This document shows, piece after piece, positions 52,766 through 61,987 of a DNA stretch of 64,000 nucleotides. The position numbers and the translations under genes are program-made. This DNA is from CAYMUR01 sp964393615 (lineage in GTDB: Bacteria; Planctomycetota; Planctomycetia; Pirellulales; Pirellulaceae): positions 37,160 to 101,159 of the forward strand of contig CAYMUR010000008.1 of NCBI GenBank assembly GCA_964393615.1, read 5' to 3'. Each line of letters starts with the position of its first letter. Position 1 is the stretch's first letter. Under the pieces are notes generated by a model that searched no databases, was not told the DNA's origin, and was given only the letters and a program-made list of their open reading frames with translations.

Positions 52766-52919
52766 GAAATATCAAAGGGTAGGTAGTAGGGGCGGGGTAA
52801 TGTCAGGTTCGCGGATCGTTCATTGCTCAGGAAAACGCACTTGCGATTTCCCATGATCTCATTATCCCAAGAGTCAAACCAGCAAATTGACAAATCCAAT
52901 CGGGGTACTCATAAAGGAA

Positions 52920-53903
52920 TTATTGCATTGCAGCCCGTACAGCGTCAAGAACACTTGTCTGGGCTTGCTCAAAGGACTCATTCACAAACGCACCGGCAGC
53001 GGCTTTATGCCCCCCTCCACCAAACTGCTCGGCCAACTCACTACAATCGACTGCACAGCGACTGCGAAAGCTGATCTTAAAACCACCGCTCGATTGTTCG
53101 ACCAAAATTACGGCCACTTCCGTCCCAAGGACTGAGAGGCCAATATTGATTACGTCTTCTGTATCCGTCGGCAACGAGTCAGTCGCAGCAAAATCGGAAA
53201 CAAGGACGAAAGTATGGGCCAGGCGACCGTCCAATTCTGTAGAAAACCGCTCCTGCACACGACCTCGCAACCGAATCCGCCCCAACGTCTCCTGCTCATA
53301 CAGTTCCCCATAGATACGGGATGGTACAGCGCCTGCCGCTACCAATTCAGCAGCAACCTGCATCGTCAAACTGCTCGTTGAGTTGAATCGAAACCAACCG
53401 GTATCGGTCGCCAAGGCGGCATAAAGAGGAATTGCCACCTCTGGTGTCAAAGGGACCCCCAGACATTTGGCAGCTTCTACAACCAATCGCCCCGTGGCTT
53501 CGGCAGACGTATCCTTAAACGGCTCTGCCCCCAAATCGTCTTCACTGACATGATGATCAACTATAATTTTCTTGGCGGATGCATCGCGCAGGACATCTCC
53601 CATGGGGCCAAGTTGGGCCCAGGCACTGGTGTCCAGAACCATAAACAACTCGATGTCATTCAGGTCCGTGGGGGATACATCTTCGTGAATCGCCTTGACA
53701 CGGTTTTCCGGATCAATAAATGCCAAATTGGGAGGTGTCCGTTGTCCGTTGACAATACAGACATCTTTTCCCAAGGCATCCAGCACGCCAGCCATTCCCA
53801 ACTCACTTCCCAAGGCATCGCAATCAGGACGAATGTGGCTCGTCAAAAGTATTTTTTGGTAAGAGTCGATAACACTTTTAAATTCGGGCCAGTTAACAGA
53901 CAT
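52920..53903 (-). CDS. nrnA: DHH-family phosphoesterase, NrnA-like
   Basis: The ATG at 53903 is taken as start because MSVNWPEFKSVID is the usual NrnA opening; the frame is open to 54056 with residues unlike protein. The 327-residue protein has HIRPDCDALGSE (DHH motif I with two metal-binding Asp), LDTSAW (motif II), VDHHVSED (DHH motif III) and GGGGHKAAAGA, the DHHA1 substrate-binding loop. NrnA-type enzymes degrade very short RNA oligomers (nanoRNA) and 3'-phosphoadenosine-5'-phosphate in the cytoplasm, needing manganese. It lies close to ribF on the same strand (180 bases), a frequent neighbourhood in bacterial genomes. Confidence 0.87.
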   Translation of the reverse strand: MSVNWPEFKSVIDSYQKILLTSHIRPDCDALGSELGMAGVLDALGKDVCIVNGQRTPPNLAFIDPENRVKAIHEDVSPTDLNDIELFMVLDTSAWAQLGPMGDVLRDASAKKIIVDHHVSEDDLGAEPFKDTSAEATGRLVVEAAKCLGVPLTPEVAIPLYAALATDTGWFRFNSTSSLTMQVAAELVAAGAVPSRIYGELYEQETLGRIRLRGRVQERFSTELDGRLAHTFVLVSDFAATDSLPTDTEDVINIGLSVLGTEVAVILVEQSSGGFKISFRSRCAVDCSELAEQFGGGGHKAAAGAFVNESFEQAQTSVLDAVRAAMQ

Positions 53904-54082
53904 CTCGCTCGCTTTCGATATTTTTAAATGAGGTTGATTTTTCAGGGAGGGGAGGAACAGGAACTTCTTGTTTTCACTACGGTCACGACGGAAATTTGCT
54001 GCATGGCCACCAGCAATCGCTACCAGAGGCACCAACGGTAGGTCCATCCCATGCACCTACCTCCCTGGCTGGCTAACAGGAG

Positions 54083-55012
54083 CTACCGGGATTGACTTTC
54101 GATTTTCACAACACGTTGCATGTCCACCTCCAGTTGGTGGACTAAATCATCGACTGTTTCAAACGGCTGCACATCTCGTAAACGGGCAAGAAAATCAATT
54201 TCCAGCGGTCGACCATATAATGCTTCCTGTGCACCAACCAAATGCACCTCTACTTTCAAACCAGTGTCGCCAAAGGTTGGATTTGCGCCAATATTAATAC
54301 CGGCAGGCCAGCTGTTATTTCCCACAAATCCACGACCAGCATAGACACCCGGAGCGGGTAACAACGTGTCGATCGCTTCCACATTGGCCGTCGGGTAACC
54401 GATGGTCGCACCTCGACCTGCTCCATGCGTAACCATACCACGAATCCGATAAGGCTGGATTAGCATCTGACAAGCCTCTTCGACACGTCCCTCCCGAATT
54501 AGCCCGCGAATCCTGCTACTCGATACAACATCTTCCCCACAACGCAATGGCTGTACCACATCGAGCTCTATCTCTGCAGGCCTCGCCAATTCACGTAACG
54601 TATCAACATTGCCTTCACGGTCGTTGCCAAAGTAGAAATTTGGCCCTTCGACAATCGCGGTCGCTCTCAGCGTATCACGCACAATCCACTGAAAAAAATC
54701 GGCAGCACTGCGTGAAAGTAACGCTTCATCTGTTGGATAAGCGACCACTATGTCAATGCCCAGATCAGCCAGCAATTCAACCTTTCGCTCGGTCCATGTC
54801 AAAGGAGGAGGCGCGAGTTCCGGTCGTAGCACTCTTACCGGATGTGGGTCAAACGTAAAAACAATAGCAGGACCGCCTGCCTGCTGTGCTCGTTCAATGA
54901 CACGTTGCACGATCCTGGCATGCCCCTGGTGCACACCATCGAAATTACCAATCGTTAGCGCACCATGCCGCACACTGGTATCTAAATCTTCGATTTTTCG
55001 ATATAACTTCAC
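54083..55012 (-). CDS. ribF: Bifunctional riboflavin kinase/FAD synthetase
   Basis: The ATG at 55012 begins MKLYRKIEDL, and LTIGNFDGVHQGHARI is the nucleotidyltransferase (FAD synthetase) motif. FTFDPHPVRVLRPE and SSSRIRGLIREGRVEEA are further conserved blocks of the N-terminal domain (about 1-190). The C-terminal riboflavin kinase domain (about 190-309) shows IGYPTANV, GVYAGRG, NIGANPTFGDT and VEVHLV. The enzyme turns riboflavin into FMN and then FAD. Length and motifs are normal. A perfect 8-bp hairpin lies 22-40 bases upstream of the start (55034-55052); no FMN riboswitch was recognised. Confidence 0.95.
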   Translation of the reverse strand: MKLYRKIEDLDTSVRHGALTIGNFDGVHQGHARIVQRVIERAQQAGGPAIVFTFDPHPVRVLRPELAPPPLTWTERKVELLADLGIDIVVAYPTDEALLSRSAADFFQWIVRDTLRATAIVEGPNFYFGNDREGNVDTLRELARPAEIELDVVQPLRCGEDVVSSSRIRGLIREGRVEEACQMLIQPYRIRGMVTHGAGRGATIGYPTANVEAIDTLLPAPGVYAGRGFVGNNSWPAGINIGANPTFGDTGLKVEVHLVGAQEALYGRPLEIDFLARLRDVQPFETVDDLVHQLEVDMQRVVKIESQSR

Positions 55013-55312
55013 AGAAACACAAGCACTTTGTAGAAGCTTTTTATAAAAGCTTTCAGGTCCTCTTCAACCCAATACCCGTCTATTGGCCGGCTACATCATA
55101 GCGACAAAAGGCCCTCTACCAAAAGGAGTATTTTTCTAACTAGCAAAACAACGTGGCAACAGGACCAGCCAGAGGCACCTTTCCTCGGGCCCAGCCGGTC
55201 TAAAACATCCTGTTTTCCTTGTCAATTAAAATCCATTGCAATTTAGCCAACCATGACCTCTATTTTTCCCAGCTGACTCGTCGCATAGAAAATGACAGGC
55301 GTATCGCTAAAA
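55013..55312. other. Intergenic region upstream of ribF
   Basis: About 300 bases between nnrD (stop side) and ribF (start side). Apart from the hairpin at 55034-55052 nothing was recognised, and the conserved FMN-riboswitch pattern is absent. Confidence 0.45.
55034..55052. promoter_or_regulatory. Perfect hairpin just upstream of ribF
   Basis: AAGCTTTT and AAAAGCTT form an 8-bp stem with a TAT loop, 22 bases before the ribF ATG on the minus strand. It could be an operator-like palindrome or a 5' UTR hairpin. Confidence 0.45.
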
Positions 55313-56218
55313 TCACCCGCTTAAAAATGCGGCCCCCAAATAACGTGGTAGATCGCTGGCAATTAGTGAGGTTTCGCCCAGGTCGTCTCGCGCCAAATCC
55401 CCCGCCAGCCCATGGAGATGTGCCCCCAATCTAGCTGCCTCGAAAGGCCGAAGACCTTGGCCGATTAACGCAGCGACAACCCCGGTCAGCACATCTCCCG
55501 CACCGCCCGTTGCCATCCCTGGATTTCCGGTTTTGTTTTCCACCAGCTGTTGACCATCAGTAACCAGAGAACGATGGCCCTTCAGAATAACCACCGTCTG
55601 GTGTTCTTTCGCAAAGTCCATGACCTGGCGGCGCAACACGGCAATCGTTGCATCCCTATCCCCGACCAGACGCCGAAATTCACCAGGATGTGGAGTCAAT
55701 ACCCTTGGCCCCGGGGCACCCTTCAAGACAGAGACATCCCGCCCGAGTGCGTTCAGTGCATCCGCATCGAAAACGACAGGGCAAATCACGGTGTCGTTGA
55801 TCCACGCCACCAATTTGACTAACTCATCGGACTGTCCTAAGCCGGGCCCACAAGCGATGACAGTAGCCGTCTGAAACAATAGTTCAAGGTTCGATCTTGC
55901 CTCCAGCGCTATTCGTCCTTCGGTATCACTTGGCAAAGGCACCGTCATATATGACGGTTCGCAAGCCGCCACGACTTGCCAACATTCCTGGGGAACTGCC
56001 ACCTGCACCAATCCCGCACCACTGCGCAGCGCCGCGGTTCCAGCCAATACGGCCGCCCCTGTCATTCCGCGCGAGCCGCCTACAATCAGTACTCGACCAA
56101 AATCGCCTTTGTGCACTTCCCGCCGGCGCGGCGCCAAACGCGGTAGAGCGGGATCAGAAGTCGTCACTTTGTCGGACATCGGTTTCGGAACACGGGAAAC
56201 TAGAAATCTATTAGTCAA
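55313..56218 (-). CDS. nnrD: ADP/ATP-dependent NAD(P)H-hydrate dehydratase
   Basis: The start is either 56218 or 56179 (MSDKVTTSDPAL), the latter giving a 288-residue protein closer to the usual length. Conserved blocks: HKGDFGRVLIVGGSRGMTGAA, SGAGLVQVAVP, IACGPGLGQS, DADALNAL, LTPHPGEFRRL and NPGMATGGAGDVLTGVVAAL, which holds the ribokinase-fold catalytic Asp. The enzyme repairs damaged NAD(P)H hydrates in the cytoplasm. The epimerase partner domain (NnrE), often fused, is not present here. Neighbours ribF and larB share the strand. Confidence 0.93.
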   Translation of the reverse strand: MTNRFLVSRVPKPMSDKVTTSDPALPRLAPRRREVHKGDFGRVLIVGGSRGMTGAAVLAGTAALRSGAGLVQVAVPQECWQVVAACEPSYMTVPLPSDTEGRIALEARSNLELLFQTATVIACGPGLGQSDELVKLVAWINDTVICPVVFDADALNALGRDVSVLKGAPGPRVLTPHPGEFRRLVGDRDATIAVLRRQVMDFAKEHQTVVILKGHRSLVTDGQQLVENKTGNPGMATGGAGDVLTGVVAALIGQGLRPFEAARLGAHLHGLAGDLARDDLGETSLIASDLPRYLGAAFLSG

Positions 56219-56450
56219 TCAGACTGTAGCACGTCGCCAGGACAGCGCAACCATCGTTGCAGAAAGGGTCCTTCAACACATAGGCATTGCAGACTTATTG
56301 GCACCCTGGGGTTTTCTTATTATTTTGCACCCTGAACATCGTTTCCCTACACCTGAGCCTTGGCAGAAAATGAATTCCACGCTCCACTTCAACACGTTCG
56401 TATTCTATCATGGCCACCAGTCTTCTCAGACGGGCATCCAAGGTACTGGT

Positions 56451-57227
56451 TCACACCTCGTTGTTTTGCTCCCCACACCGGCTGGCAATTAACCCCGCTA
56501 CGTAACCAGCTTTAAATCCGGCATCAATATTTACAACGGTCACATTGGCAGCACAACTGTTCAACATGCCCAACAGTGCAGCCGTTCCGCCGTAACTGGC
56601 CCCGTAACCAACGCTTGTCGGAACACCAATGACCGGGCAAGCGACATAACCGCCAACGACACTCGGCAAGGCACCTTCCATTCCTGCCACAACAATGACC
56701 GCATCCACGTTTTGAAACTGGTCAAGATGGGCTGGCAAGCGGTGTGGCCCTGCCACACCAACGTCTTGAACCATGCGGACTTCGACCCGCATCCAGTCAA
56801 GCGTTTCACGGGCTTCTTCCGCGACGGGCTGGTCGCTGGTGCCTGCCGTGATCAAGGCAACACGGCCAACACGGGCCGAGTCCTGCTGATTGCCAGTTTC
56901 CACACGAAATGTCCGGCCCACAGGATTGTACTTGCCAGAGGGAAAATCAGTCAAAAGTCTTTCCGATTGCAACGCTGAAACACGTGTCGCAAGAACCGGC
57001 TGATTTGCTTCTAACAACCGAACAAATATTTTCTGTAAAGCGTCAACCGTCTTGCCCTCGCCATAGACGACCTCTGGAAATCCACAGCGCCGTAAGCGGT
57101 CCAAATCTAACTGGACATCACCCAAGTCCCCCGAAACGGACTGTGACAGTTGCCGTAGGAACTGGTCTTCACTCAATTGGCCCTGCAGCAACTGCTCGGC
57201 CAAGCTGACAATCGAATCAGATTTCAT
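56451..57227 (-). CDS. larB: Pyridinium-3,5-biscarboxylic acid mononucleotide synthase, LarB-like
   Basis: The ATG at 57227 gives 258 residues with LDLDRLRRCGFPEVVYGEGKT near the start and the AIR-carboxylase-like core later: ITAGTSDQPVAEEA, VQDVGVAGPHRL, VVAGMEGALPSVVGG, PTSVGYGASYGGTAALL and NIDAGFKAGY. LarB carboxylates nicotinic acid adenine dinucleotide in synthesis of the nickel-pincer cofactor of lactate racemase. No LarC, LarE or LarA homologue is in the window, so either they lie elsewhere or the protein has another role. It sits back to back with argG. Confidence 0.9.
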   Translation of the reverse strand: MKSDSIVSLAEQLLQGQLSEDQFLRQLSQSVSGDLGDVQLDLDRLRRCGFPEVVYGEGKTVDALQKIFVRLLEANQPVLATRVSALQSERLLTDFPSGKYNPVGRTFRVETGNQQDSARVGRVALITAGTSDQPVAEEARETLDWMRVEVRMVQDVGVAGPHRLPAHLDQFQNVDAVIVVAGMEGALPSVVGGYVACPVIGVPTSVGYGASYGGTAALLGMLNSCAANVTVVNIDAGFKAGYVAGLIASRCGEQNNEV

Positions 57228-57410
57228 CTATTTATCGTAACGTCTCGGTGATATGAATTGCAGGGGATTCCTGACCCAGGGGCAATGGATTATGATGGCA
57301 GTTAGTAAAAATCACGATGCGGCAAGGCCCCTGACATGACCAGAATCGGCAGAATTCAGGGACGGGCCACGGGCCAGCCATAGAATTTTAGAAAATCACA
57401 AGGAATAACT

Positions 57411-58625
57411 ATGCCAGGTTGCGTATTAGCCTATTCGGGCGGACTGGACACTTCAGTGATTCTAGGATGGCTGCGTGACGAAGGTTATGACATCCACGCC
57501 GTTTATGTGGACCTTGGTCAGCCTTGCGAAGATCGCGAAGAAATTCTGCAAAAAGCAAAAGATATCGGTGCTGCCAGTGCACGGATTGTGGATGCCCAAG
57601 AAGAATTGTGTGCCCACTTTGCGTTTCCTGTGTTGCAATGGCAAGCCAAGTACGAGTCAATTTATCTTCTAGGGACTGCGATTGCCCGCCCATTGATTAC
57701 GGAAAAATGTCTGCAGGTGGCTGAGGAAGTTCGCGCTACGGCTTATGCCCACGGTGCGACTGGCAAAGGCAACGACCAATGTCGATTTGAATTAGCTGCC
57801 GACGCATTGAACCCGGAGGTCCGCGTCATTGCACCATGGCGAATGGAACGCTTTCGCAAACTGTTCCCTGGCCGTAGCGAAATGATCGCTTATTGTGATG
57901 CCAAAAACATCCCGGTCAAGGCATCGACCGCCAAACCCTATAGTTCGGATGAAAATTGTCTGCACATCAGTTACGAAGCTGGCCAATTGGAAGACTTGTC
58001 AATCAATGGAGTCGATCTGGTCGATTTTGGTATGACCGTCTCTCCCTACGAAGCACCAGACAAGCCAGAAAACGTTCGCATTACTTTCGATTCCGGGGTT
58101 CCGGTGGCAATCAATGGAAACCCCGGCAGTCCGTTAGAAATTGTGAAACAACTCAACGATATTGGCGGCCGAAATGGCATCGGACGCATCGACATGGTTG
58201 AAAACCGTTTCGTTGGTATGAAAAGTCGTGGTGTCTATGAAGCTCCGGGCATGACAATCCTGTACGATGCCCACTTAGTCATTGAGCAACTGACGTTGGA
58301 CCGGGACCTGGTACATTTACGTGACCGACTCGCCCCAGAAATTGCCGAGATGGTGTATTACGGCTTCTGGTTCACTCCCAAAATGGATGCCCTGATGGCA
58401 ATGCTGCGTGAAATGCAAAAACCTGTCACGGGTGAAGTAAGCTTAAACCTTTACAAAGGCAACATCATTGTCGACGGCCGCTCCAGCCCTAACAGTCTCT
58501 ACGACGAAAGCGTGGCCACCATGGAGGGGGGCGGATCCTACAATCAGACGGATGCCGCAGGTTTCCTAAGAATCCAAGGCTTGCCAAGCCGTGTCCAAGG
58601 ACGTCTTCGTCCGCGCAACCAGTAA
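57411..58625 (+). CDS. argG: Argininosuccinate synthase
   Basis: The ATG at 57411 has AAGGA seven bases upstream. CVLAYSGGLDTSVILGWL is the ATP-binding PP-loop of argininosuccinate synthase. AYAHGATGKGNDQCRFE supplies the citrulline/aspartate-binding region, and SSDENCLHISYEAGQLED, GRIDMVENRFVGMKSRGVYEAPG and YNQTDAAGFLRI are further conserved blocks. Length (404 residues) is normal. It condenses citrulline and aspartate in arginine synthesis. The gene is divergent from larB. A 16-bp tandem repeat starts about ten bases after its stop. Confidence 0.97.
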   Translation: MPGCVLAYSGGLDTSVILGWLRDEGYDIHAVYVDLGQPCEDREEILQKAKDIGAASARIVDAQEELCAHFAFPVLQWQAKYESIYLLGTAIARPLITEKCLQVAEEVRATAYAHGATGKGNDQCRFELAADALNPEVRVIAPWRMERFRKLFPGRSEMIAYCDAKNIPVKASTAKPYSSDENCLHISYEAGQLEDLSINGVDLVDFGMTVSPYEAPDKPENVRITFDSGVPVAINGNPGSPLEIVKQLNDIGGRNGIGRIDMVENRFVGMKSRGVYEAPGMTILYDAHLVIEQLTLDRDLVHLRDRLAPEIAEMVYYGFWFTPKMDALMAMLREMQKPVTGEVSLNLYKGNIIVDGRSSPNSLYDESVATMEGGGSYNQTDAAGFLRIQGLPSRVQGRLRPRNQ

Positions 58626-58635
58626 ACACGGCAGT

Positions 58636-58706
58636 GCTTTTCCCAGCCTGCGCTTTTCCCAGCCTGCGCTTTTCCCAGCCTGCGCTTTTCCCAGCCTGCG
58701 CTTTTC
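58636..58706. repeat. 16-bp tandem repeat running into an N gap
   Basis: Units of CGCTTTTCCCAGCCTG repeat exactly at 58651-58666, 58667-58682 and 58683-58698, with a near-complete first copy at 58636-58650 and a partial last copy at 58699-58706, where the N run starts. It begins about ten bases after the argG stop. The true copy number is probably larger because the assembler stopped here. Confidence 0.92.
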
Positions 58707-58806
58707 NNNNNNNNNNNNNNNNNNNNNNNNNNNNNNNNNNNNNNNNNNNNNNNNNNNNNNNNNNNNNNNNNNNNNNNNNNNNNNNNNNNNNNNNNNNNNN
58801 NNNNNN
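58707..58806. other. Scaffold gap (100 N)
   Basis: One hundred N bases, a conventional placeholder length, directly after the tandem repeat. Confidence 0.98.
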
Positions 58807-59227
58807 CTGATCAGCCAAGTGTGTACTTCAATCATTGACTCGACACACTGCGAACCAGCCTGACCAGTAGAAATTACGCCCGACAAGCCGCCACGGTCAA
58901 GCCATTGTGGTATTTTTTTGCTGAATTCAACCGGAAAGGTTCGACGAAATACACCACCTGTTTAGCGGACACGCGTGCCAGACAAGGTCTTCACCAAGAC
59001 AACGTTACATCACCGTTTTGCGATACTTGTCAAAGCGTTCTTCCAATCAAAACACGTCACACAAAAAGCGACAAAGCCGGTTCGTAGTGGCCACAACCTG
59101 GCAAAACAACCAGGGGCTTACAACACCATGCCCCACGGGTGAGGTTTCCGACCACCCATCGTTTCAGTACAATGCACCCGCTCACCTACCAGACATTCGC
59201 CCAGTTCCATTCCGTGAAGGAGCCACG
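58807..59227. other. Intergenic region before the symporter gene
   Basis: About 420 bases after the gap. The downstream gene's frame is open from 59018, but the residues before its ATG are not protein-like. No RNA gene or repeat was recognised. Confidence 0.4.
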
Positions 59228-60502
59228 ATGCAACACCCATTCGTCGTACCCCGCTTATCGGTAATGATGTTTCTACAATTCTTTGTTTGGGGCGCGTGGT
59301 ACGTCACGGTGGGAAACTACATGAGGGAACATAACCTGTCAGATTCGATCGGCTGGGCCTATTCGGTAGGACCGATCGCCGCCATCGTTTCACCGCTTTT
59401 CCTGGGAATGATCGCCGATCGTTATTTTCCTTCGGAACGTGTATTGGGATTTTTACACATTGTAGGGGGCGCTGTCATGTTTGTGGCGCCTCATTACGCC
59501 GAAAGCCAGACGGTACTTCCCACAATGTTCATTGGTGTCCTATTGATTCATATGTTGTGTTACATGCCAACACTTAGCTTGACCAACACGCTCGCATTTC
59601 ACAACATGTCTACCCCGGAAAAGCAGTTCCCCTTGGTACGGGTTTTTGGCACCATCGGCTGGATCGCCGCAAATTTCCTCGTGAGCTGGTATCTGGAAGC
59701 GGACAAAGCCGGATTGCAATTTTATATCGCAGGAGGTTCTGGAATCCTGCTGGGACTCTACAGCCTGACACTGCCGCACACACCAGCACCGGCCCAGGGA
59801 CAAAAGACCTCGTTCCGATCAATTCTCGGACTGGATTCACTCGCACTCATGAAAGAACCATCGTTTGCAATTTTCATTGTTAGTTCGTTTCTGATCTGTG
59901 CACCGCTCGCCGCTTATTTCGCATTTGCTCCTCTTTTTATTGCTGATGTAGGGATGGATATTTTTATCGATTCCGCGGGTGTTGAAAAAGCTGGCACGTA
60001 CATGTTGTTCGGCCAAATTGCTGAGATTTTATTCATGTTAATCATGCCATTTTGTTTTGCACGCCTGGGCATCAAATGGATGCTGCTGGCTGGCATGTTG
60101 GCTTGGGTATTACGCTATGCACTCTTTGCATTGGGGGCTGCTGATTCCATTGTGTGGATGATCATGCTGGGTATTCTGCTACACGGTATCTGCTATGATT
60201 TTTATTTTGTTACCGGATTTATTTACGTCGATCAAAAGGTATCCAAAAACATCCGCGGGCAAGCCCAAGGTCTCCTGGTATTGGTGACGCAAGGATTGGG
60301 AATGTTACTGGGAGCCCAAATCGCCCAATCCCTGAAAACTAAATTGGTCCCTTTGACCGGTCACGAAAGCCTGGTTCAGTGGGGACAGTTCTGGTGGATA
60401 CCATGCGCTGTTGTGGCTGTCATCATGGTCTTCTTTCTGCTGTTCTTTCGAGAACGGAACCTCCGCGATGACCATCACCCGTTGGAGACGGACACACATT
60501 AA
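59228..60502 (+). CDS. MFS nucleoside:H+ symporter-like transporter
   Basis: The ATG at 59228 is preceded by AAGGAG at good spacing. The 424-residue protein has about 12 transmembrane segments. MMFLQFFVWGAWYVTVGNYM is the typical first helix of the Nuc_H_symport family, in which FLQFFVWGAW is nearly invariant; IGWAYSVGPIAAIVSPLFLGMIADRYF, FPLVRVFGTIGWIAANFLVSW and YVDQKVSKNIRGQAQGL are other blocks. Members take up nucleosides or sugars with protons at the inner membrane; the substrate is unknown. The gene stands alone. Confidence 0.86.
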   Translation: MQHPFVVPRLSVMMFLQFFVWGAWYVTVGNYMREHNLSDSIGWAYSVGPIAAIVSPLFLGMIADRYFPSERVLGFLHIVGGAVMFVAPHYAESQTVLPTMFIGVLLIHMLCYMPTLSLTNTLAFHNMSTPEKQFPLVRVFGTIGWIAANFLVSWYLEADKAGLQFYIAGGSGILLGLYSLTLPHTPAPAQGQKTSFRSILGLDSLALMKEPSFAIFIVSSFLICAPLAAYFAFAPLFIADVGMDIFIDSAGVEKAGTYMLFGQIAEILFMLIMPFCFARLGIKWMLLAGMLAWVLRYALFALGAADSIVWMIMLGILLHGICYDFYFVTGFIYVDQKVSKNIRGQAQGLLVLVTQGLGMLLGAQIAQSLKTKLVPLTGHESLVQWGQFWWIPCAVVAVIMVFFLLFFRERNLRDDHHPLETDTH

Positions 60503-60851
60503 CATTCTGCTTCACAGCTGTATTTCTGTGAACGAACGTGCTTTACCTTTCCCAGCGTGACATCAAAAGCGTTACTTCAAATTGCAAACAGGTTGATCCG
60601 TGTGACGTCCCAGTCCTTGTTGTCAGCCATACTCTCTGCGTACACGCCGGCGGCCTTCCATCTGCCTCTCTCCGGCCGAAGGCCTTGACCTCGTTCAAAT
60701 TCACCACTGAACTATCTGGCCTACGTTCCTTATGGGAACGGTCGTGGTGTTGATGAATGCCAGCATTTTATTAAATGCTCCCACGGGTCATTTCCGATAA
60801 TGGAACTGGTCACTTCCCTTCATCCCTTATCTTTGCCCTTGGGACCCAAAT
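60503..60851. other. Intergenic region with three small hairpins
   Basis: About 350 bases between the symporter and the unknown secreted protein. Three perfect short stems occur: TTCACAG/CTGTGAA (60511-60532, nine bases after the stop), CGTTCC/GGAACG (60724-60740) and AGCATTT/AAATGCT (60762-60779). None is followed by a T-tract. Confidence 0.5.
60511..60532 (+). terminator. Possible terminator hairpin after the symporter gene
   Basis: A 7-bp perfect stem TTCACAG/CTGTGAA with an eight-base loop just past the stop codon. It lacks a T-tract, so it is only weakly terminator-like. Confidence 0.25.
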
Positions 60852-61880
60852 ATGCCGCACATACTCACTATCTTATCAACCGATCGACTGGTCATCCCGA
60901 GTCTGTTCCTTTTGTCGACTGCGCTGAGTTTACCAGTTGGTGCAGCACCGGTCGTTCCAGGAACGGGTCACTATTTGGAAAAAGTAGGGGACACTTTCGA
61001 GGATGAAACCTGGTCCTTTAAACACCATTTCCCAAAAAGCTCGGAGGAAATTGACGGTCAGAAACGTTCGCCAGTCGGTCGATCCAAAAACGGTCGGTGG
61101 TTCGAAGGCATGAAACGGGGTCAACCCGATGACATCCGCCGTGTCATCACACCACCAGGCGGCCTGGAAGGAAGTGGGTATTCATTATTATTACGTTCAC
61201 TACGCACCGGTATTCCCCACGCCCCCAGCTATCGGTTGCAGCAAGATGATTTTATTTGCAACGTTGTTTCCCGGCTGAAGTCGAAAATCCCTGTTGCTCA
61301 AACACCCAACTTTACCGTGAGAGTTTTTATGCCCCCAGTGAATGAGTGGGAAAGACGACGTGGGCCCACATTTGCAATTCGTGCTGCCTGTGAAACTTCT
61401 ACCTACGGGGTCTTCGCAAGTAGTCAGACCGAGCCTTACTGGCCAGGCATGTTTATTAACTTTCGACCAAAAAGAACAAGTTCAAAAAAAGCGAGAACAA
61501 AAAAACCGAGTGCCAACGACTACACGGCATTCCTGTCCATCCGTGGTAACAAACGTGGCCAAACATTCAAAGGACCAGCCATCACGGAAACCGGTTGGTG
61601 GACTTTTGGAATGTCCTTTACACCTGACGGAATGGTACATTTTTACGCCAGCCCGGGTGTAGACGATTTGACAGAAGACGATTTAATTACCTCACAATAT
61701 CCCTATGGCTTCCGCTGCGAACGCTTCCGAACTTTTTTCTTTAATGTTTGCAATGGAGACAACGGTAAAACATGGTCCACTTCATGGGTCATCGACGACC
61801 CCGCATTATACGTGGTTGAACCAAATTCTCGTTTGCGCCAAGCAAAGAGCAATCAAACACAAACGAGTACCAACCGTTAA
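60852..61880 (+). CDS. Exported protein of unknown function
   Basis: The ATG at 60852 starts a 342-residue protein with a signal peptide (residues 14-32, IPSLFLLSTALSLPVGAAP). I do not recognise a family. The mature part looks like a beta-sandwich: LEKVGDTFEDETWSF, GGLEGSGYSLLLRSL, FTVRVFMPPVNEWERRRGPTFAIR, WWTFGMSFTPDGMVHFYASPG, and RTFFFNVCNGDNGKTWSTSWVIDDP. LamG/concanavalin-like folding is plausible and would suggest ligand or glycan binding. No ribosome-binding site is clear. It is convergent with the VWA gene, separated by about 110 bases. Confidence 0.72.
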   Translation: MPHILTILSTDRLVIPSLFLLSTALSLPVGAAPVVPGTGHYLEKVGDTFEDETWSFKHHFPKSSEEIDGQKRSPVGRSKNGRWFEGMKRGQPDDIRRVITPPGGLEGSGYSLLLRSLRTGIPHAPSYRLQQDDFICNVVSRLKSKIPVAQTPNFTVRVFMPPVNEWERRRGPTFAIRAACETSTYGVFASSQTEPYWPGMFINFRPKRTSSKKARTKKPSANDYTAFLSIRGNKRGQTFKGPAITETGWWTFGMSFTPDGMVHFYASPGVDDLTEDDLITSQYPYGFRCERFRTFFFNVCNGDNGKTWSTSWVIDDPALYVVEPNSRLRQAKSNQTQTSTNR

Positions 61881-61905
61881 TTATTTTTTTAGAAAACATG
61901 GATGA

Positions 61906-61940
61906 CGTGTAAAACACGCAGGGGGCCCGCAGCCACCCCC
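61906..61940. terminator. Possible shared terminator between convergent genes
   Basis: Two stems lie side by side: CGTGT/ACACG (61906-61918) and GGGGG/CCCCC (61921-61940, ten-base loop). A T-rich stretch precedes them near 61880. This fits termination between convergent genes, but neither arm has a strong T-tract. Confidence 0.3.
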
Positions 61941-61987
61941 TTGTTGAAAGAGCGTTTGGTCAAATCGCCAGATAACGCGGAAACCAG

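Noticed and set aside
58489..58886. Lys/Ala/Gly repeat proteins predicted through the 16-bp repeat and N run
   Set aside because: They come from translating a tandem DNA repeat and N bases antisense to argG.
60680..60710. tRNA-like GTTCAAATTC stretch
   Set aside because: Only the T-loop-like bases are present; no acceptor, D or anticodon stems could be folded around them.
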